The notes under the pieces: generated by a model
What the model was told of the DNA's origin: nothing
What the model saw: only the letters and a program-made list of their open reading frames with translations
The model's database searches: none
In this document: piece after piece, positions 22,653-33,784 of the stretch
Numbering within the stretch: the stretch's first letter is position 1
How the letters are laid out: the number at the start of each line of letters is the position of its first letter
From: Callorhinus ursinus
Lineage: Eukaryota > Chordata > Mammalia > Carnivora > Otariidae
Direction: 5' to 3'
Assembly: GCF_003265705.1 (NCBI RefSeq)
Contig: NW_020313044.1
Span: 7,203,173 to 7,267,172, forward strand
Length of the DNA stretch: 64,000 nt
Program-made: the position numbers and the translations under genes

Positions 22653-22874
22653 GGACACCTGGGTGGCTCAGTCGGTTGAGCGGCTGCCTTTGGCTCTGGT
22701 CATGATCCCAGGGTCCTGGGATCGAGTACCGCATTGGGCTCCTTGCTCAGCGGGGAGCCTGCTTCTCCCTCTGCCTGCAGCTTTCCCTGCTTGTGCTCTC
22801 ACTCACTCTCTCTAGTCTCTGCTCTCTCTCTCTCTCTCTCTCTCTCTAGCAAATAAATAAATAAAATCTTTTAA
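22653..22874 (+). mobile_element. Can-SINE, plus strand
   Basis: Sense orientation: tRNA-like head from 'ggacacctgggtggctcagt', a B-box-like 'gggatcgagtacc', a long (ct)n run and tail 'aaataaataaataaaatctt'. An 18-bp perfect duplication 'aaaaatactttgttccca' flanks it at 22635-22652 and 22875-22892. One of only two plus-strand copies in the window. Confidence 0.96.
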
Positions 22875-23362
22875 AAAAATACTTTGTTCCCATTTGTAGT
22901 TTATCCTCTCATTATTTTCACATTGTTTTTCTTAGAGTGGAGATTTTTAATTTTAGTGAAGTCCAGGGTATCAGTTATTTCTTTCACGAATCATATTTTT
23001 GGTGTTGTATGTAGAAAGTCATTATTCTACCCAAGGTCATATAGATTTTCTCCTGTGTTATCTTCTAGGAGTTTTATGGTTTTGCATTTTACAGGTGGGT
23101 CTATGCTCCATTTTCAGTTAATCTTTGTTAAGGGTGTATGATCTATGTCTAGATTCGTTTGTTTTTGTTTTTGTTTTATATGGTTGACTCATTGTTCTAG
23201 TACCATTTGCTGAAGGGATGATCTTTGCTCCATTTTACTGCCTTTGCTCTTTTGTCGAAAATCAGTTGACTATATTTATGGGGATAGATTTCTGGCCTCT
23301 CTCTTCTATGCAAATGATAAGTTATCTGCTCTTTCATTATTATACAATTTCAGTATTTTTAT

Positions 23363-23536
23363 TTTATTTATTTGAGAGAGAGAGAGGGAAAAAGAGAGAA
23401 CATGCACGAGTTGGAGGGAGGAGCAGTCTGCCCACTGAGCAGGGAGCACAGCCTGGGGCTCGATCCCAGGACCCTGAGATCATGACCTGAGCCAAAGGAA
23501 GGAGCTTAACTGATTGAGCCACCCAGGCGCCCCCAG
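23363..23536 (-). mobile_element. Can-SINE, minus strand
   Basis: Reverse copy with (ga)n block and head 'gagccacccaggcgcccc'. Imperfect duplication: 'tttcagtatttttat' at 23348-23362 against 'tctcagtagttttat' at 23537-23551. Confidence 0.92.
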
Positions 23537-24045
23537 TCTCAGTAGTTTTATAATAAGTCTTGAAATTGGGTACCATCAGTCCTTCGACTTTGTTCTTATC
23601 TTTCAATATTAAATTGATTATTTGGGGGTTATGACTCTCCATATAAACCTTAGAAGCAGTTTGTCAATATCTATAGAATACTCGATGGAATTTTGTTGGG
23701 ATGGCATGAAATCTGTAAATCCAGTTGGGAAGAACTGACATCTTGGCAATACTGAGTCTTTCTACACAAAGGCATGAAATATCTCTCCATTTATTTAGTT
23801 CTCTTTTAATATCTTTCACCAGAGTTTGGTAGTTTTCCTCACATAGTTATTATACATATTTTATTACTTATATACCTCAGTATTTCATTTTGGGAAAGCT
23901 AATGTAAATGCTATTATGTTTTCTACTTAAATTCTCTTTGCTCATTGATGGAATATAGGAGAGGGATTGGCTTTTGTATATTAACATTGTATCCTGTAAC
24001 CTTTCTGTAAATCACTTATTAGTTCCAGGCTATTGAATCGTTTGG

Positions 24046-24090
24046 TTGATTTTTCTTTCCTTTTCCTTTTCCTTTTCCTTTTTCTTTTTC

Positions 24091-24121
<31 letters not shown>

Positions 24122-24185
24122 CTTTTCCTTTCCTTTCCTTTTCTTTTTCCTCTTCTTTTCTTTTTTCTTCTCTTTTCTTCTCTTC
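24046..24185 (+). repeat. Pyrimidine-only tract (TTTTCC-like)n within L1
   Basis: About 140 bases of T and C with TTTTCC and TTTTTC units, placed where the L1 consensus has only a short T-rich stretch. Probably a local expansion, perhaps from the tail of a lost insert. Confidence 0.85.
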
Positions 24186-25040
24186 AGATTTTCCACATAG
24201 ATGATCATGTCAAGCGTGAACAAAGACTTTTTTCCTTCCTTCCTACTATATATATCTTTTATTTCCTTTTTGTATTACCACATTAGCTAGAACATACAGC
24301 ACAATGTTGAAAAGGAGAGGTAAGGGGTGATAATTTTGTCTTGTTTTGATCTTAATGGGAATGCTCCAAGGTTTTCACTGTTTAGTATGATATAATCTAT
24401 AGGGTTTTGTTGTTGTTGTTACCAAGTTGAAATAGCTCCCCTTTATTTCTAGTTTACATAGAGCGTTTTTTAAAAAATAATTAAAGGATGTTGGAGTTTG
24501 TCAGATGTTTTTCCTGAATTTTTAAATCTTATCAGGTGAGTTTTATTCTTCAGCCTAGTGATGTGATGGATTACATTAATTAAGTGTTGAATATTGAACC
24601 AGTCTTGCATACCTAGAATAAATCCCACTTGGTTGTGGTATGTAATTCCTTTTATAAATTGTTGGATGTGATTTACCAATATTTTTTGAGGATTTTTGCA
24701 CCTAGGTTTCTTGTAATGTCTTTCTCTGATACTAGTATTAAGGTAATGTTTAACTCATAGAATGAGTTGGAAAGTGTTTCCTCTGTTTTTATCCTACAAT
24801 AGATATTGTAGAGAATTGGTATAATTTTTTTTCTTTAATGTTTGATAGAATTCACCATTAAGCCCATTTAGGCCTGGTGCTTTCTGATTTGGAAGATTAT
24901 TAATTATTCATACAATTTTTTTAATAGATATGGGTCTATGTGTGAATTTTAGCAGATTGTTTCTCTCAAAAAATTGGTACATTTAATCAAGATATCAAAC
25001 CTATGGGCATAGAGTTTTTTGTTTCTTTTTGTCTTTTTTT

Positions 25041-26290
25041 TTGCTTTTCAGTTTGAGAAATTTTTATTGTCATATCCTCATGCTTAGGGATTCTTTCCTC
25101 AGCTTACTACAGTGTACTAATGGGCCCATCAAAAGTATTCTTCATTTCTGATACAGTGTTTTTGATCTCTAATATTTATTTTTGATTCTTTTTTTTTTAA
25201 AGAGAGAGAGCACAAGCAGGGGGAGTGGCAGAGGGAGAGGGAGAAGCAGGCTCTCTGCTGAGCAGGGAGCCCGATGTGGGACTCAATCCCAGGACCCTGG
25301 GATCATGACCTGAGCCAAAGGCAGACGGCTTAACTAACTGAGCCACCCAGGAGCCCCTCTGATTCTTTTTTTAAGAATCTCTAACTCTCTACCAACATTT
25401 TCTATTTATTCTTTCATGTTGTCTGCTTTTTCCACCAAATCCTTTATCATATTAATCATTAAAGAAAAACTCTTCACCTGATAATTCCTATATCCTTGAC
25501 ATAACTGAATCTGCCTCTGATGCTTGCTCATTATCTTCAAACCGTGTTTGCTGCCTTGCAATTTGTTGTTAATAGGTGGACATGATATATTGGATAAAAG
25601 AAACCATAAATAGACCTTTAGAAATGCAGTGGTAATGTCGGGGTGAGGGGGAAGAAAGCATTCCATAATCCTGTTTTATGTCCTTGTCTTGCAGTAAGCC
25701 TGAGATCCTGGACTGTGAACTTCACTGTTGTTTCTCAGTATATTCTCCCATCTTACATGGAACAGGAAAACTAGAGGAAACTGGAGTTGGGTATTTCCCT
25801 TCCCTCATGAAATTCCTGATTAGGCTCTGTTAAAATAATTTTTCCTGAGGGTAGGCCTTATTTAGAAGAACAGAATGCTCTGATATATTTCAAAATAGTT
25901 CCTTTTCTCTCTCCTTCCTGGAGGCAGGAGGGAATTTTTTCCTTTCACTTTGAGGACCTCGTAGGACTCCCTGAGGTAAAACTCAGAAAAGTGTGACAGG
26001 GTCCTCTAAATTTTCATCTTTCAAATTTTTCCTCACTGTGCTTTTAGCAGTTCATCAATTACAATTCAAGTTTTCCTTCTCCAGTGCGGGTTCCTATAGA
26101 GGTTTTTGTTCATGGTTATCTGCTCTGATAATTTTTGATTCTTGCTACCTGTTTGTCTGTCTCTCTGATTTTTAGGGCAGTACCTTGCCCTATGACCTCA
26201 CTTCTCTGATGGATCTAAGAATTGCTGTTTGTCTAGTTCATTTAGCTTTTTCCTTTCTGTTTGTTCTTATCTATTTTAATGTATCTTACT
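25041..26290 (-). other. Possible 5' region of an L1-like element, minus strand
   Basis: Passages such as 'ttcacctgataattcctata', 'ttttccttctccagtgcggg' and 'atgacctcacttctctgatg' recall sequence commonly seen upstream of old L1 coding regions, and the block directly continues the L1 to its left. I cannot assign a family. A SINE sits at 25193-25359. The short frames in it are not convincing genes. Confidence 0.35.
25193..25359 (-). mobile_element. Can-SINE, minus strand, shortened tail
   Basis: Starts with a T run, then directly the purine block 'aaagagagagagcacaagca' with little of the usual 'ttttatttattta' tail. Ends 'gagccacccaggagcccc'. Flanked by 'tgattcttttttt' on both sides (from 25183 and from 25360). 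Confidence 0.9.
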
Positions 26291-26294
26291 CTTG

Positions 26295-26378
26295 GCTCAT
26301 TGTCTTGCATACTGTAGGTACTTGATAAGTATCTGATGAATGAATACATGGAAGAATGAATAAATGCATGCATAAGAG
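26295..26378 (+). repeat. L2 3'-end fragment
   Basis: 'actgtaggtacttgataagt' then 'atctgatgaatgaatacatg' matches the L2 terminus with its GAATGAAT end. Confidence 0.55.
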
Positions 26379-26628
26379 AATGACTACATATTACTTTTGG
26401 TTTATTTTGGTGCCATGCAATTCACTATAGCCTATAGCTTCCAGAAGGCACAGATTGATTGTTTCTTTGGTCATAATCTGGATTACTACCAGGGGAGGCC
26501 CCGTTAACATACTTTTCATAGTGACACAGCTCCAAGGTTAGAGCATGTAAGGTAGGACAGAAATCTCTGTCCGTAGTCCTCCTTAATCATTCTACCTTCT
26601 CCTTCTGGAAGGAACTGAATGATTTTTT

Positions 26629-26811
26629 TTTTTAAAGATTTTATTTATTTGAGAGAGAGAGAGAGAGAGCAAGATGAGCAGTGGGGAGGGGCAAAAAGAG
26701 AAGCAGACTCCCCACTGAGCAGGGAGCCGACACAAGGCTCGATCTCAGGACCCCAAGATCATGACCTGAGCCAAAGGCAGATGCTTAACCGACTGAGACA
26801 CCTAGGTGCCC
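26629..26811 (-). mobile_element. Can-SINE, minus strand
   Basis: Reverse copy: T run, (ga)n block, body, and diverged head 'gagacacctaggtgcccc'. 'tgattttttttttt' flanks both sides (about 26619 and 26813), consistent with target-site duplication merged with the T tail. More substitutions in its head than other copies, so relatively old. Confidence 0.9.
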
Positions 26812-27618
26812 CTGATTTTTTTTTTTTATTACTTCACTTTATTTCATTTTTTTCATCATGGTCAGTGTACTCATTAATCCCTAACCCTTGTTTCTCCCAT
26901 CCTCCTGCCCACTTCTCTGGTAACCATCAGTTTGTTCTCTGTAGCTGAGTCTGTTTCTTGAGTTGTTCCTCATTATTTTTTCTCTTTTGTTTCTTAAATT
27001 CCACATGAGTGAAATCATATGATATTTGTCTTTCTCTGACTGACTTACTTAGCATTATACTTTCTAGCTCTATCAATGTCATTGGAAATGGCAGGATTTC
27101 ATTCTTTCTTATGACTGAAAAATATTCCTACACTCACATACATACACACCCCCCACATCTTCTTTATCCATTCATCTATTGATGAACACTTGGGCTGCTT
27201 CCATATTTTGACTATGGTAAATAATGGTTCAATAAACATAGGGCTGAGTATATCCCTTTGATAGAGTGTTTTTGCATTCTTTGGGTAAATACTCAGTAGT
27301 GTGATTGCTGAGTAGTAGGGTAGTTTTATCTTTAATTTTTTTCAGGAACCTCCATACTGTTTTCCACAATGGCTGCTCCAGTTTGCGTTCCCACCAGCAG
27401 TGCACGAGGGTTCCTTTTTTCTCTGCATCCTTGTCAACACTTGTTATTTGCTGTGTTTTTTATTTTAGCCATTCTGACCTGTGTGAAATGATATCTCATT
27501 GTAGTTTTGACTTGCATTTCCCTGATGATAATTTATGTTAAGCATCTTTTCATGTGTCTGTTGGCCATCTGGATGTCTTCTTTGCAGAAATGTCTGTTCA
27601 TATCTTGTGTCTATTTTT

Positions 27619-28168
27619 TTTTATTTTTTTATTGTTATGTTCATCATCATATGTTACATCATTAGTTTTTGATGTAGTGTTCCATGATTCATTGTTTGTG
27701 CATAACACCCAGTGCTCCATGCAGAATGTGCCCTCTTTAATACCCATCACCAGGCTAACCCATCCCCCTACCCTCCTCCCCTCTAGAACCCTCAGTTTGT
27801 TTTTCAGAGTCCATCGTCTCTCATGGTTCCTCTCCCCCTCTGACTTACTCCCCTTCATTCTTCCCCTCCTGCTATCTTCTTCTTTTTCTTCTTTCTTAAC
27901 ATATGTTGCATTATTTGTTTCAGAAGTACAGATCTGTGATTCAACAGTCTTGTACAATTCACAGCACTCACCATAGCACATACCCTACCCAATGTCTATC
28001 ACCCAGCCACCCCACCCCTCCCACCCCCCACCACTCCAGCAACCTTCAGTTTGTTTCCTGAGATTAAGAATTCCTCATATCAGCGAGGTCATATGATACA
28101 TGTCTTTCTCTGATTGACTTATTTCACTCAGCATAACACCCTCCAGTTCCATCCATGTCATTGCAAAT
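27619..28168 (-). mobile_element. Younger L1 3' end nested in older L1, minus strand
   Basis: A 550-bp insert containing the same 3' UTR as copies A and C plus only the last few ORF2 codons. The flanks 'tcttgtgtctattttt' (27603-27618) and 'tcttgtgcctattttt' (28169-28184) are a 16-bp duplication with one mismatch, and the host L1 resumes immediately after. The 140-aa plus-strand frame across 27554-27976 is the antisense of this UTR, not a gene. Confidence 0.93.
28010..28029 (-). other. G-quadruplex motif (minus strand) in L1 3' UTR
   Basis: C runs at 28010-28013, 28015-28018, 28020-28022 and 28024-28029 give four G runs with single-base loops on the minus strand, the sense strand of this L1. 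Confidence 0.62.
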
Positions 28169-29310
28169 TCTTGTGCCTATTTTTAATTGGATTATTTGTT
28201 TCTTGGGTATTGAGTTCTATCAGCTCTTCATATATTTTGGATAGTAACCCTTTATCAAATAAGTTATTTGCAAATATCCTCTCTCTTTCAGGAGGTTGCC
28301 TTTTAGTTTCGTTGATTGTTTCCTTCACAGTGCAGGAACTCTATTTTGAGGTAGTCCCAATAGTTTATTTTTGCTTTTATTTCCCTTGCCTCAGGAAACA
28401 CATCTGGAAAAATGTTGCTTTGGCTGATGTCAGAGAGATGACTGCCTGTACTCTCTTCAAGGATTTTTATTGTTTCAGGTCTCATATTTAGGTCTTCAAT
28501 CCATTTTGAGTTTATTTCTGTGTATGGTGAAAGAAAGTGGCCCAATTTCATTCTTTTGCATGTGGCTCTCTGGTTTCCCAACAGCATTTGTTGATGAGAC
28601 TTTTTCCCATTGTATATTTATTACTGTTTTGTCAAAGATTAATTGACCATATAATTGTAGGTTTATTTCGGGGTTTTCTCTTCTCTTCCATAAATCTATG
28701 TGTCAACTTTTATGCCAGTACCATACTGTTTTAACTACTACCACTTGGTAATATAATGTAAAATCTGGAATTGTCATACTCCAGTTTTGTTTTTCTTCTT
28801 CAAGACTGCTTTGGTTATTTGAGGTTTTTTGTGGTTCCATATAAATTTTAGGATTGCTTGTTTTAGTTTTGTGAAAAATGCTGTTGCTATTTTGATAGGG
28901 ATTACATTAAATCTGTAGATTGCTTTGGGTAGTATAGACATTTTAACAGTGTTCATTATTCCAACCTGTGAGCATGGACTGTCTTTCCATTTCTTTCATC
29001 ATTGTCTTACAGTTTTCAGTGTACAGGTCTTTCACCAATTTGGTTAAGTTTATTCCTAGATACTTTACTGTTTTGGTGCAGTTGTAGATGGGATTGTTTT
29101 TCTTAATTTTACATCCTGTTGCTTCATTATTAGTGTATAGGAATGCAACAGATTTTTGTACATTGATTTTGTATCCTGTGACTTAACTGAATTAATTAGT
29201 CCTAGTAGTTTTTTTGTGGAGTCTTCACAGTTTTCTGTTAATGGCATCATCTACATGTCATCTACATGCAAATAGTTAGAGTTCTACTTCTTCCTTACCA
29301 ATTTTGAGGC

Positions 29311-29645
29311 CTTTTAGGGAGTGATTCATTTATTATAAAAGAATGAGAGGTGATTATTCCCAGCAAGGGAAGAATAGGTGTGTCTTATAGATAGCCTACT
29401 CTGAAGAATGGGAGTACTCAATGTTAATGGGAGTTTGAAGCCTCAGACACAAAGACTAGTAGGGAGATTAAAATAAGACTCTAGGGGAAATGGTAGAGGG
29501 GTAAAAAATGAGGTTGAAGGAAAGACCCAGTACAGGCAACCCTTCATATGTGAGGTAATGTGAGCTTCACTTACACTAACATATGATCCAGTGAGAAGAG
29601 TCACCTTTTGGTATCATTCAAAAGACACAGAATATGTGTTTAGTC
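29311..29645. other. Unique DNA, nothing recognised
   Basis: No repeat, frame or RNA signature supported. Confidence 0.45.
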
Positions 29646-29664
29646 AAGAGTGGGTGCAGTTGGG

Positions 29665-29860
29665 GGCGCCTGGGTGGCTCAGTTGGTTGGGCGACTGCCT
29701 TCGGCTCAGGTCATGATCCTGGAGTCCTGGGATCGAGTCCCGCATCGGGCTCCCTGCTCAGCGGGGAGTCTGCTTCTCCCTCTGACCCTCTGACCCTCTT
29801 CCCTCTCGTGCTCTCTCTCATTCTCTCTCTCAAATAAATAAAATCTTAAAAAAAAAAAAA
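29665..29860 (+). mobile_element. Can-SINE, plus strand, youngest-looking copy
   Basis: Near-consensus copy with tRNA-like head 'ggcgcctgggtggctcag', an A-box-like 'tggctcagttgg' at 29675-29686 and a B-box-like 'ggatcgagtcc' at 29730-29740 (RNA polymerase III type 2 promoter). It ends 'aaataaataaaatctt' plus a pure A run of about 14. The 19-bp duplication 'aagagtgggtgcagttggg' at 29646-29664 and 29861-29879 is perfect. A recent insertion and a good candidate for presence/absence polymorphism. Confidence 0.97.
29675..29740 (+). promoter_or_regulatory. Internal Pol III promoter (A and B boxes) of the Can-SINE
   Basis: A box 29675-29686 and B box 29730-29740 are spaced as in tRNA-derived SINEs. 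Promoter activity is inferred from family knowledge; in vivo transcription also depends on flanking sequence. Confidence 0.6.
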
Positions 29861-30162
29861 AAGAGTGGGTGCAGTTGGGCTCTAATAAGAGACTCTCTTT
29901 TCAGGTATTTTCAGACATTTTAGGCTCTAATAACAGGATTACAAAGGGCCAGACATCCATATCTTTTGGGGATCTCTGGCTGTTGAATGGATAACACACT
30001 TATGCATTGAGAAGAAGCAGCCTGCTGCTCCATTAACAACCCATGGGCTTTGGTAGGCATAAAGAAATCTACAAGATACTTTTGACCATGCTTCTTGTTT
30101 GAGATCCTTTTGGGAAAGCAAAACATGTTTTATTTCTTGGCCAAACATGACAGTTAAACCCT

Positions 30163-30345
30163 TGAGGGTTCTAGAGGGGAGGGGGATGGGGGGATGGGTT
30201 AGTCTGATGATGGGTATTAAAGAGGGCACGTACTGCATGGAGCACTGGCTGTTATACACAAACAATGAATCATGGAACACTACATAAAAACTAATGATGT
30301 AATGTATGGTGATTAACATAACATAATAAAAAAAATTAAAAATAA
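30163..30345 (+). mobile_element. L1 3' UTR stub, plus strand
   Basis: Only the final 180 bp of a young-type L1: 'ttgagggttctagagggga', 'gggtattaaagagggcacgt', 'caatgaatcatggaacacta' and an A-rich end 'aataaaaaaaattaaaaata'. Severe 5' truncation. Flanking duplication not resolved. Confidence 0.93.
30176..30198 (+). other. G-quadruplex motif in L1 stub
   Basis: G runs at 30176-30179, 30181-30185, 30188-30193 and 30196-30198 with loops of 1-2 bases. It is a different G-rich block of the 3' UTR from the one at 1423-1449. Confidence 0.6.
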
Positions 30346-30975
30346 AACACCCTCCAAATGCTGGCACTCAAACTATAATGCTTATAACTGAAGAACTGTG
30401 TTCTTCCCTACCATTTATGTCCTTCAGAAACAGATAAAAAAAATGAGATATGTGCAATTGAGATCAGCTACTTGTTCAGTGGGACATTTTAAATAGCATT
30501 ATAGTATTTAAGTTGTATTCTTTTTTTCTTGAATTCTTAGGAACATATGCTGATACCCTATTCTTAGAGGCACTTTGGGATGAACGTTAAACAATGCCAG
30601 GTGTAAATACAACCCTGAGTATATTCAGACTTATGGTATGTGAAGATTAACCTTCATACCTCTGCCTCCTCCCGTTGGATATCCTACAGAAGGTATGGGT
30701 AGAAGCTGTGTAGTGGGGAGTGACATCACACAGACCCATTCAATTAAGACTGGGTCGATATAAAAAGGTCCCCTTGCCTGTTTCTCTCTCATAGTTGCCC
30801 TGGACTCTAATTTTCTGGAAGTCTCTGATCTGGTTTTACCCCCACTTGGCAACTTGCCCCATGTTCAGAGTATTCCCAGAATGTAGTAGCTTTGTGTGTA
30901 TATTCACCTTGAGCTATATTCGACTTTGATGGACTCATTCTGCTTATACTTTTGGAAATTTCTGAGCTTTACACT
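30346..30975. other. Unique DNA, nothing recognised
   Basis: No interspersed repeat or coding signal supported. The minus-strand frame at 30631-30852 has no recognisable domain. Confidence 0.45.
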
Positions 30976-31085
30976 TGTTTGTTTGTTTATTAAAGTATAG
31001 TTGACACAGAATATTACATTAGTCTCAAGTGTAGAACATAGTGATTCAACAGTTCTATATGTTATGCTCTCCACAAGCTGAGCTT
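30976..31085 (-). mobile_element. L1 3'-terminal scrap, minus strand
   Basis: 'tattaaagtatagttgacac' followed by 'tagtgattcaacagttctat' is the reverse complement of a typical older carnivore L1 3' end. About 110 bp remain. Confidence 0.78.
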
Positions 31086-31204
31086 CACACCTTAAAAGGC
31101 ATAGGACAAGGGACTCTATTTTGTTTGTTACCAGGCATCCTGATGAGTGGATTGCTCTGTAATGGGGTTAAAAGACCATGTATTTTGCAGTTCAACAAAT
31201 ATGG

Positions 31205-31345
31205 AGAAAATTATTGAACTTTGGAATGTCAGTTTCCTCATTTACAAATTGAAAGGGTAATAAGAACTGTACCATGGAGCCATTAGGAAGATTGAGTTTA
31301 TGTGAACAGTGCCTGGTATACAGTAGGTACACAAAGTGGCTTTGA
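31205..31345 (-). repeat. MIR fragment, minus strand
   Basis: 'gtcagtttcctcatttacaa' followed by 'acagtgcctggtatacagta' matches the complement of MIR. Confidence 0.75.
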
Positions 31346-33784
31346 CAGTAAATACATTAAAATAGAAAACCAGATATTCCAAGGCCTTAGGGTATGGGGG
31401 AAGCATGAGTGAACCTAGGGAGTTGATATTTTAAAGGACATAATTGTTTAGCAGGACATTCGTACATGAATCAGAATTTTAGCATGCAACCTAATGTAGC
31501 CAGTTGTTCAGAATAGATTAAATATCATACTGATTGCTGATACTTCACTTCTATGCTAGATATTTGGAACAGAGTTCATGTCAACATAGGTCCACCATAA
31601 CACTTGTAAAATTATGCATGAAATGATTTTCTTGTTCGAGACCTGAAAGAGATTTTCTTGGCCATTTAAAAAGGAATGCGTTGGTCTGATCAAGAGTTGA
31701 GTAAAATGATGATAAAGAAAAAGACACTGGGTCAGATTATTTTCTAACTGATATTTTTCTCTGAATAAAACAAGTCATAGCGGTCACACTTTTATTTTGT
31801 TGTTGTTTCTTTTCTTTTCTGCTTTTCCTCCCCACCTCCCCCACCGGAGAAGCCACATTTCTCCTAGGATATGTCCTGCCACTCTCTATACTGTTTGTTC
31901 ACACCTCTCCATTTTCATTGAAGCTAGTAGAATTGGAATATTGACACTCTCCTGGTGGGTTGACCATTTTCAGCTTAAGAAACCCTATTTTGTTTTTGTT
32001 TTTTTTTTTTTTTGGTGTGGGGACTCTTCATAGTCCGCTTGATCTTCTGAGGCTGAAAAGGCATAATGTACACTGCTAACACTTTCTGAAAGTCACCTAC
32101 AAAAGGAGCCCACTGCTAACTTTTCCATCAGATACAAAAATGTCCCATCAGTTCACTTGGCTGTTGATGACAGATTGCAAAGAAGGCATCATTTTAATGT
32201 GTGTTTGTGTGTGAGATGCTGCCTTGGGGAATTTGTTCATGTGTGTGTTTTTGGATTGGAAGTTGATTTTTAAGCTGTTTTCAGAATTTGGGCAGTTCTT
32301 TGGTTTTGGGGTTTTTTGGTTTTTCTTTTGTTTGTTTGTTGTTGTTGTTGTTTTTTAAATTTGTACTGGGCCCATCTTCAGAGACTCAATCACAACCAAC
32401 CTGTGAATAGAACCACATTGTTTCTAAGCAACCTCATGAATAAAAATAGCAACAATATTTGCCTGTGATTGTGGGGGCGAAATTTGATAAGGAAACAGAT
32501 GGTACTTCATAGCTTCCAGGAATTTTCAATAAACAAGGTGATATTGGAAGAGGTCTGCAAAAGAAAAGAAAAGAGAAGAAAAGAAAATACTTTAGTAGTA
32601 TGGACTTTTTGAAATTGAGTACACACTTGGAGTGCTGAACAATACCATTGTCAAAGCTTACAAATTTCAAAATTTAATAGTTCTGGATACAGTCTATGGC
32701 ATCCAGGGCTCATTATGAACATTAGCCTTCCTTTACATTCATGCACTACCTTCCCCAAATTGGAAACCCAAACACCACATTAATTCCACAACAGGTGGCA
32801 AAACTCCTACTGCTCAGTGAGTCAAGAATGAAGCACATGTTAAGCAGATATTGTGGAGGCTGTCTCCCCTCACAAGGGGTATGTTTCAGGGGACACCAGT
32901 ATTTTCTTATGGCAGTATTTTGAGTTTTCAAAGGACATGCAGTAAATATAGTACAGTCTCATCATACAAACATTGGACATATATTAAACCATATGCACTT
33001 AGGCCTTTGTTTCATGGTATGAAAATATTATAAAATGATACTTTCATAGGGATGCTTTATTATATTTTATATATTACTCTATATATTCTATACACATTGA
33101 TTCTATACATTTTGAATATAGTCAAACCTCTATATGCATTTATGGGGAACGTTTAGGAATTTTCAAAGATAAAGTTGAATCCAACTGATACTTGTCTTGG
33201 CACTGAGTTTAAATTCTCCCCTGTCACTACAAACATTTGCCCTTAAAGAGTTATCGTTTGCCCTCTTTTCCCCCTGCTCATATTTTCCAGGTCCAGTCTC
33301 TCTCCTTCTTGCTTGGGTTCCTGCTTTTGCAGTCTTTGTCTGTGATCATTGACAACTTCAGTTATTTGAACTTTCTTCTCCATTTATTCTCCCACATATA
33401 AGTATTGCTTGTATTACTTGCTTTTGAGGTTTGTTATTTTGTGCTTTTCAGCCTTCTTTCTCATTTCTTTCTCATTCTTCCTCTTCCTTTTCCAGGATGT
33501 GATAGCAAAATCTAAAATACCCCTATGTAGGTACTCTGGCTACAGTTGTCCTCTGATCCTAGAGACATTGGGTTTTTTCTATGGGGACATGGTATCTGGC
33601 CACCACCATCTCAGCTTCCATTTTGTGGGGCTGACACTGTCCAGAGGCTATAGAAGTCTTTGTGGGACACCTGATTCAGTCACCATAAGGCCATCCTTGA
33701 TGCTAAAGAAGAGATGGGACTCTTTTAGATACAGATCTATTCTTCCTTTATCATTCTGGCCACAACAAGCATTTTAGGGCAGTA
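31346..33784. other. Mostly unique DNA with low-complexity runs
   Basis: Includes T/G-rich runs (about 31996-32014, 32323-32356), an (AAAAG)n patch near 32560-32586 and a splice-acceptor-like pyrimidine tract ending in AG at 33494-33495. The 122-aa frame at 33409-33777 has no recognisable domain and lacks supporting gene structure. Confidence 0.45.

Larger units (their letters stand above)
21090..25040 (-). mobile_element. Long old L1 (L1M type), minus strand, with three SINEs
   Basis: Nearly 4 kb of one L1 read in reverse: 3' UTR ('ggttcacagtaaaattgaac'), ORF2 C-terminus at 21526-21975 (readable 'HSLLVAMQNGTATLEDNLAV'), then upstream ORF2 to the RT region at 24470-24900 ('YHNQVGFILGMQDWFNIQ'). 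SINEs interrupt it at 22088, 22653 and 23363, and a pyrimidine tract lies at 24046-24185. Shifts and stops are frequent, and the RT catalytic motif near 24209-24220 reads FTLD instead of FADD. Long dead. Confidence 0.85.
26812..29310 (-). mobile_element. Carnivore L1, minus strand, interrupted by a younger L1
   Basis: Reads in reverse from a T-rich end through 3' UTR ('cttaaattccacatgagtga') into ORF2: C-terminal region near 27305-27600, continuing at 28169 after the nested insertion up to about 29310. Readable pieces on the minus strand include '[18 protein letters not shown]' (about 28950) and 'MKLGHFLSPYTEINSKWI' (about 28540). Frames are broken in several places. The 5' truncation is near 29310, downstream of the RT catalytic core. 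Confidence 0.88.

Noticed and set aside
23981..24223. Lysine-rich 80-aa minus frame resembling a basic nuclear protein
   Set aside because: Produced by translating the pyrimidine tract at 24046-24185 in reverse, fused to L1 RT codons.
27554..27976. 140-aa plus-strand frame
   Set aside because: Antisense of L1 ORF2 and 3' UTR sequence on the minus strand.
29665..29740. tRNA gene
   Set aside because: tRNA-like head with A and B boxes belongs to the Can-SINE; no complete cloverleaf or anticodon arm could be supported.
33409..33777. 122-aa plus-strand frame
   Set aside because: No recognisable domain and no firm exon structure; only the splice-acceptor-like tract inside it was kept, as a weak finding.
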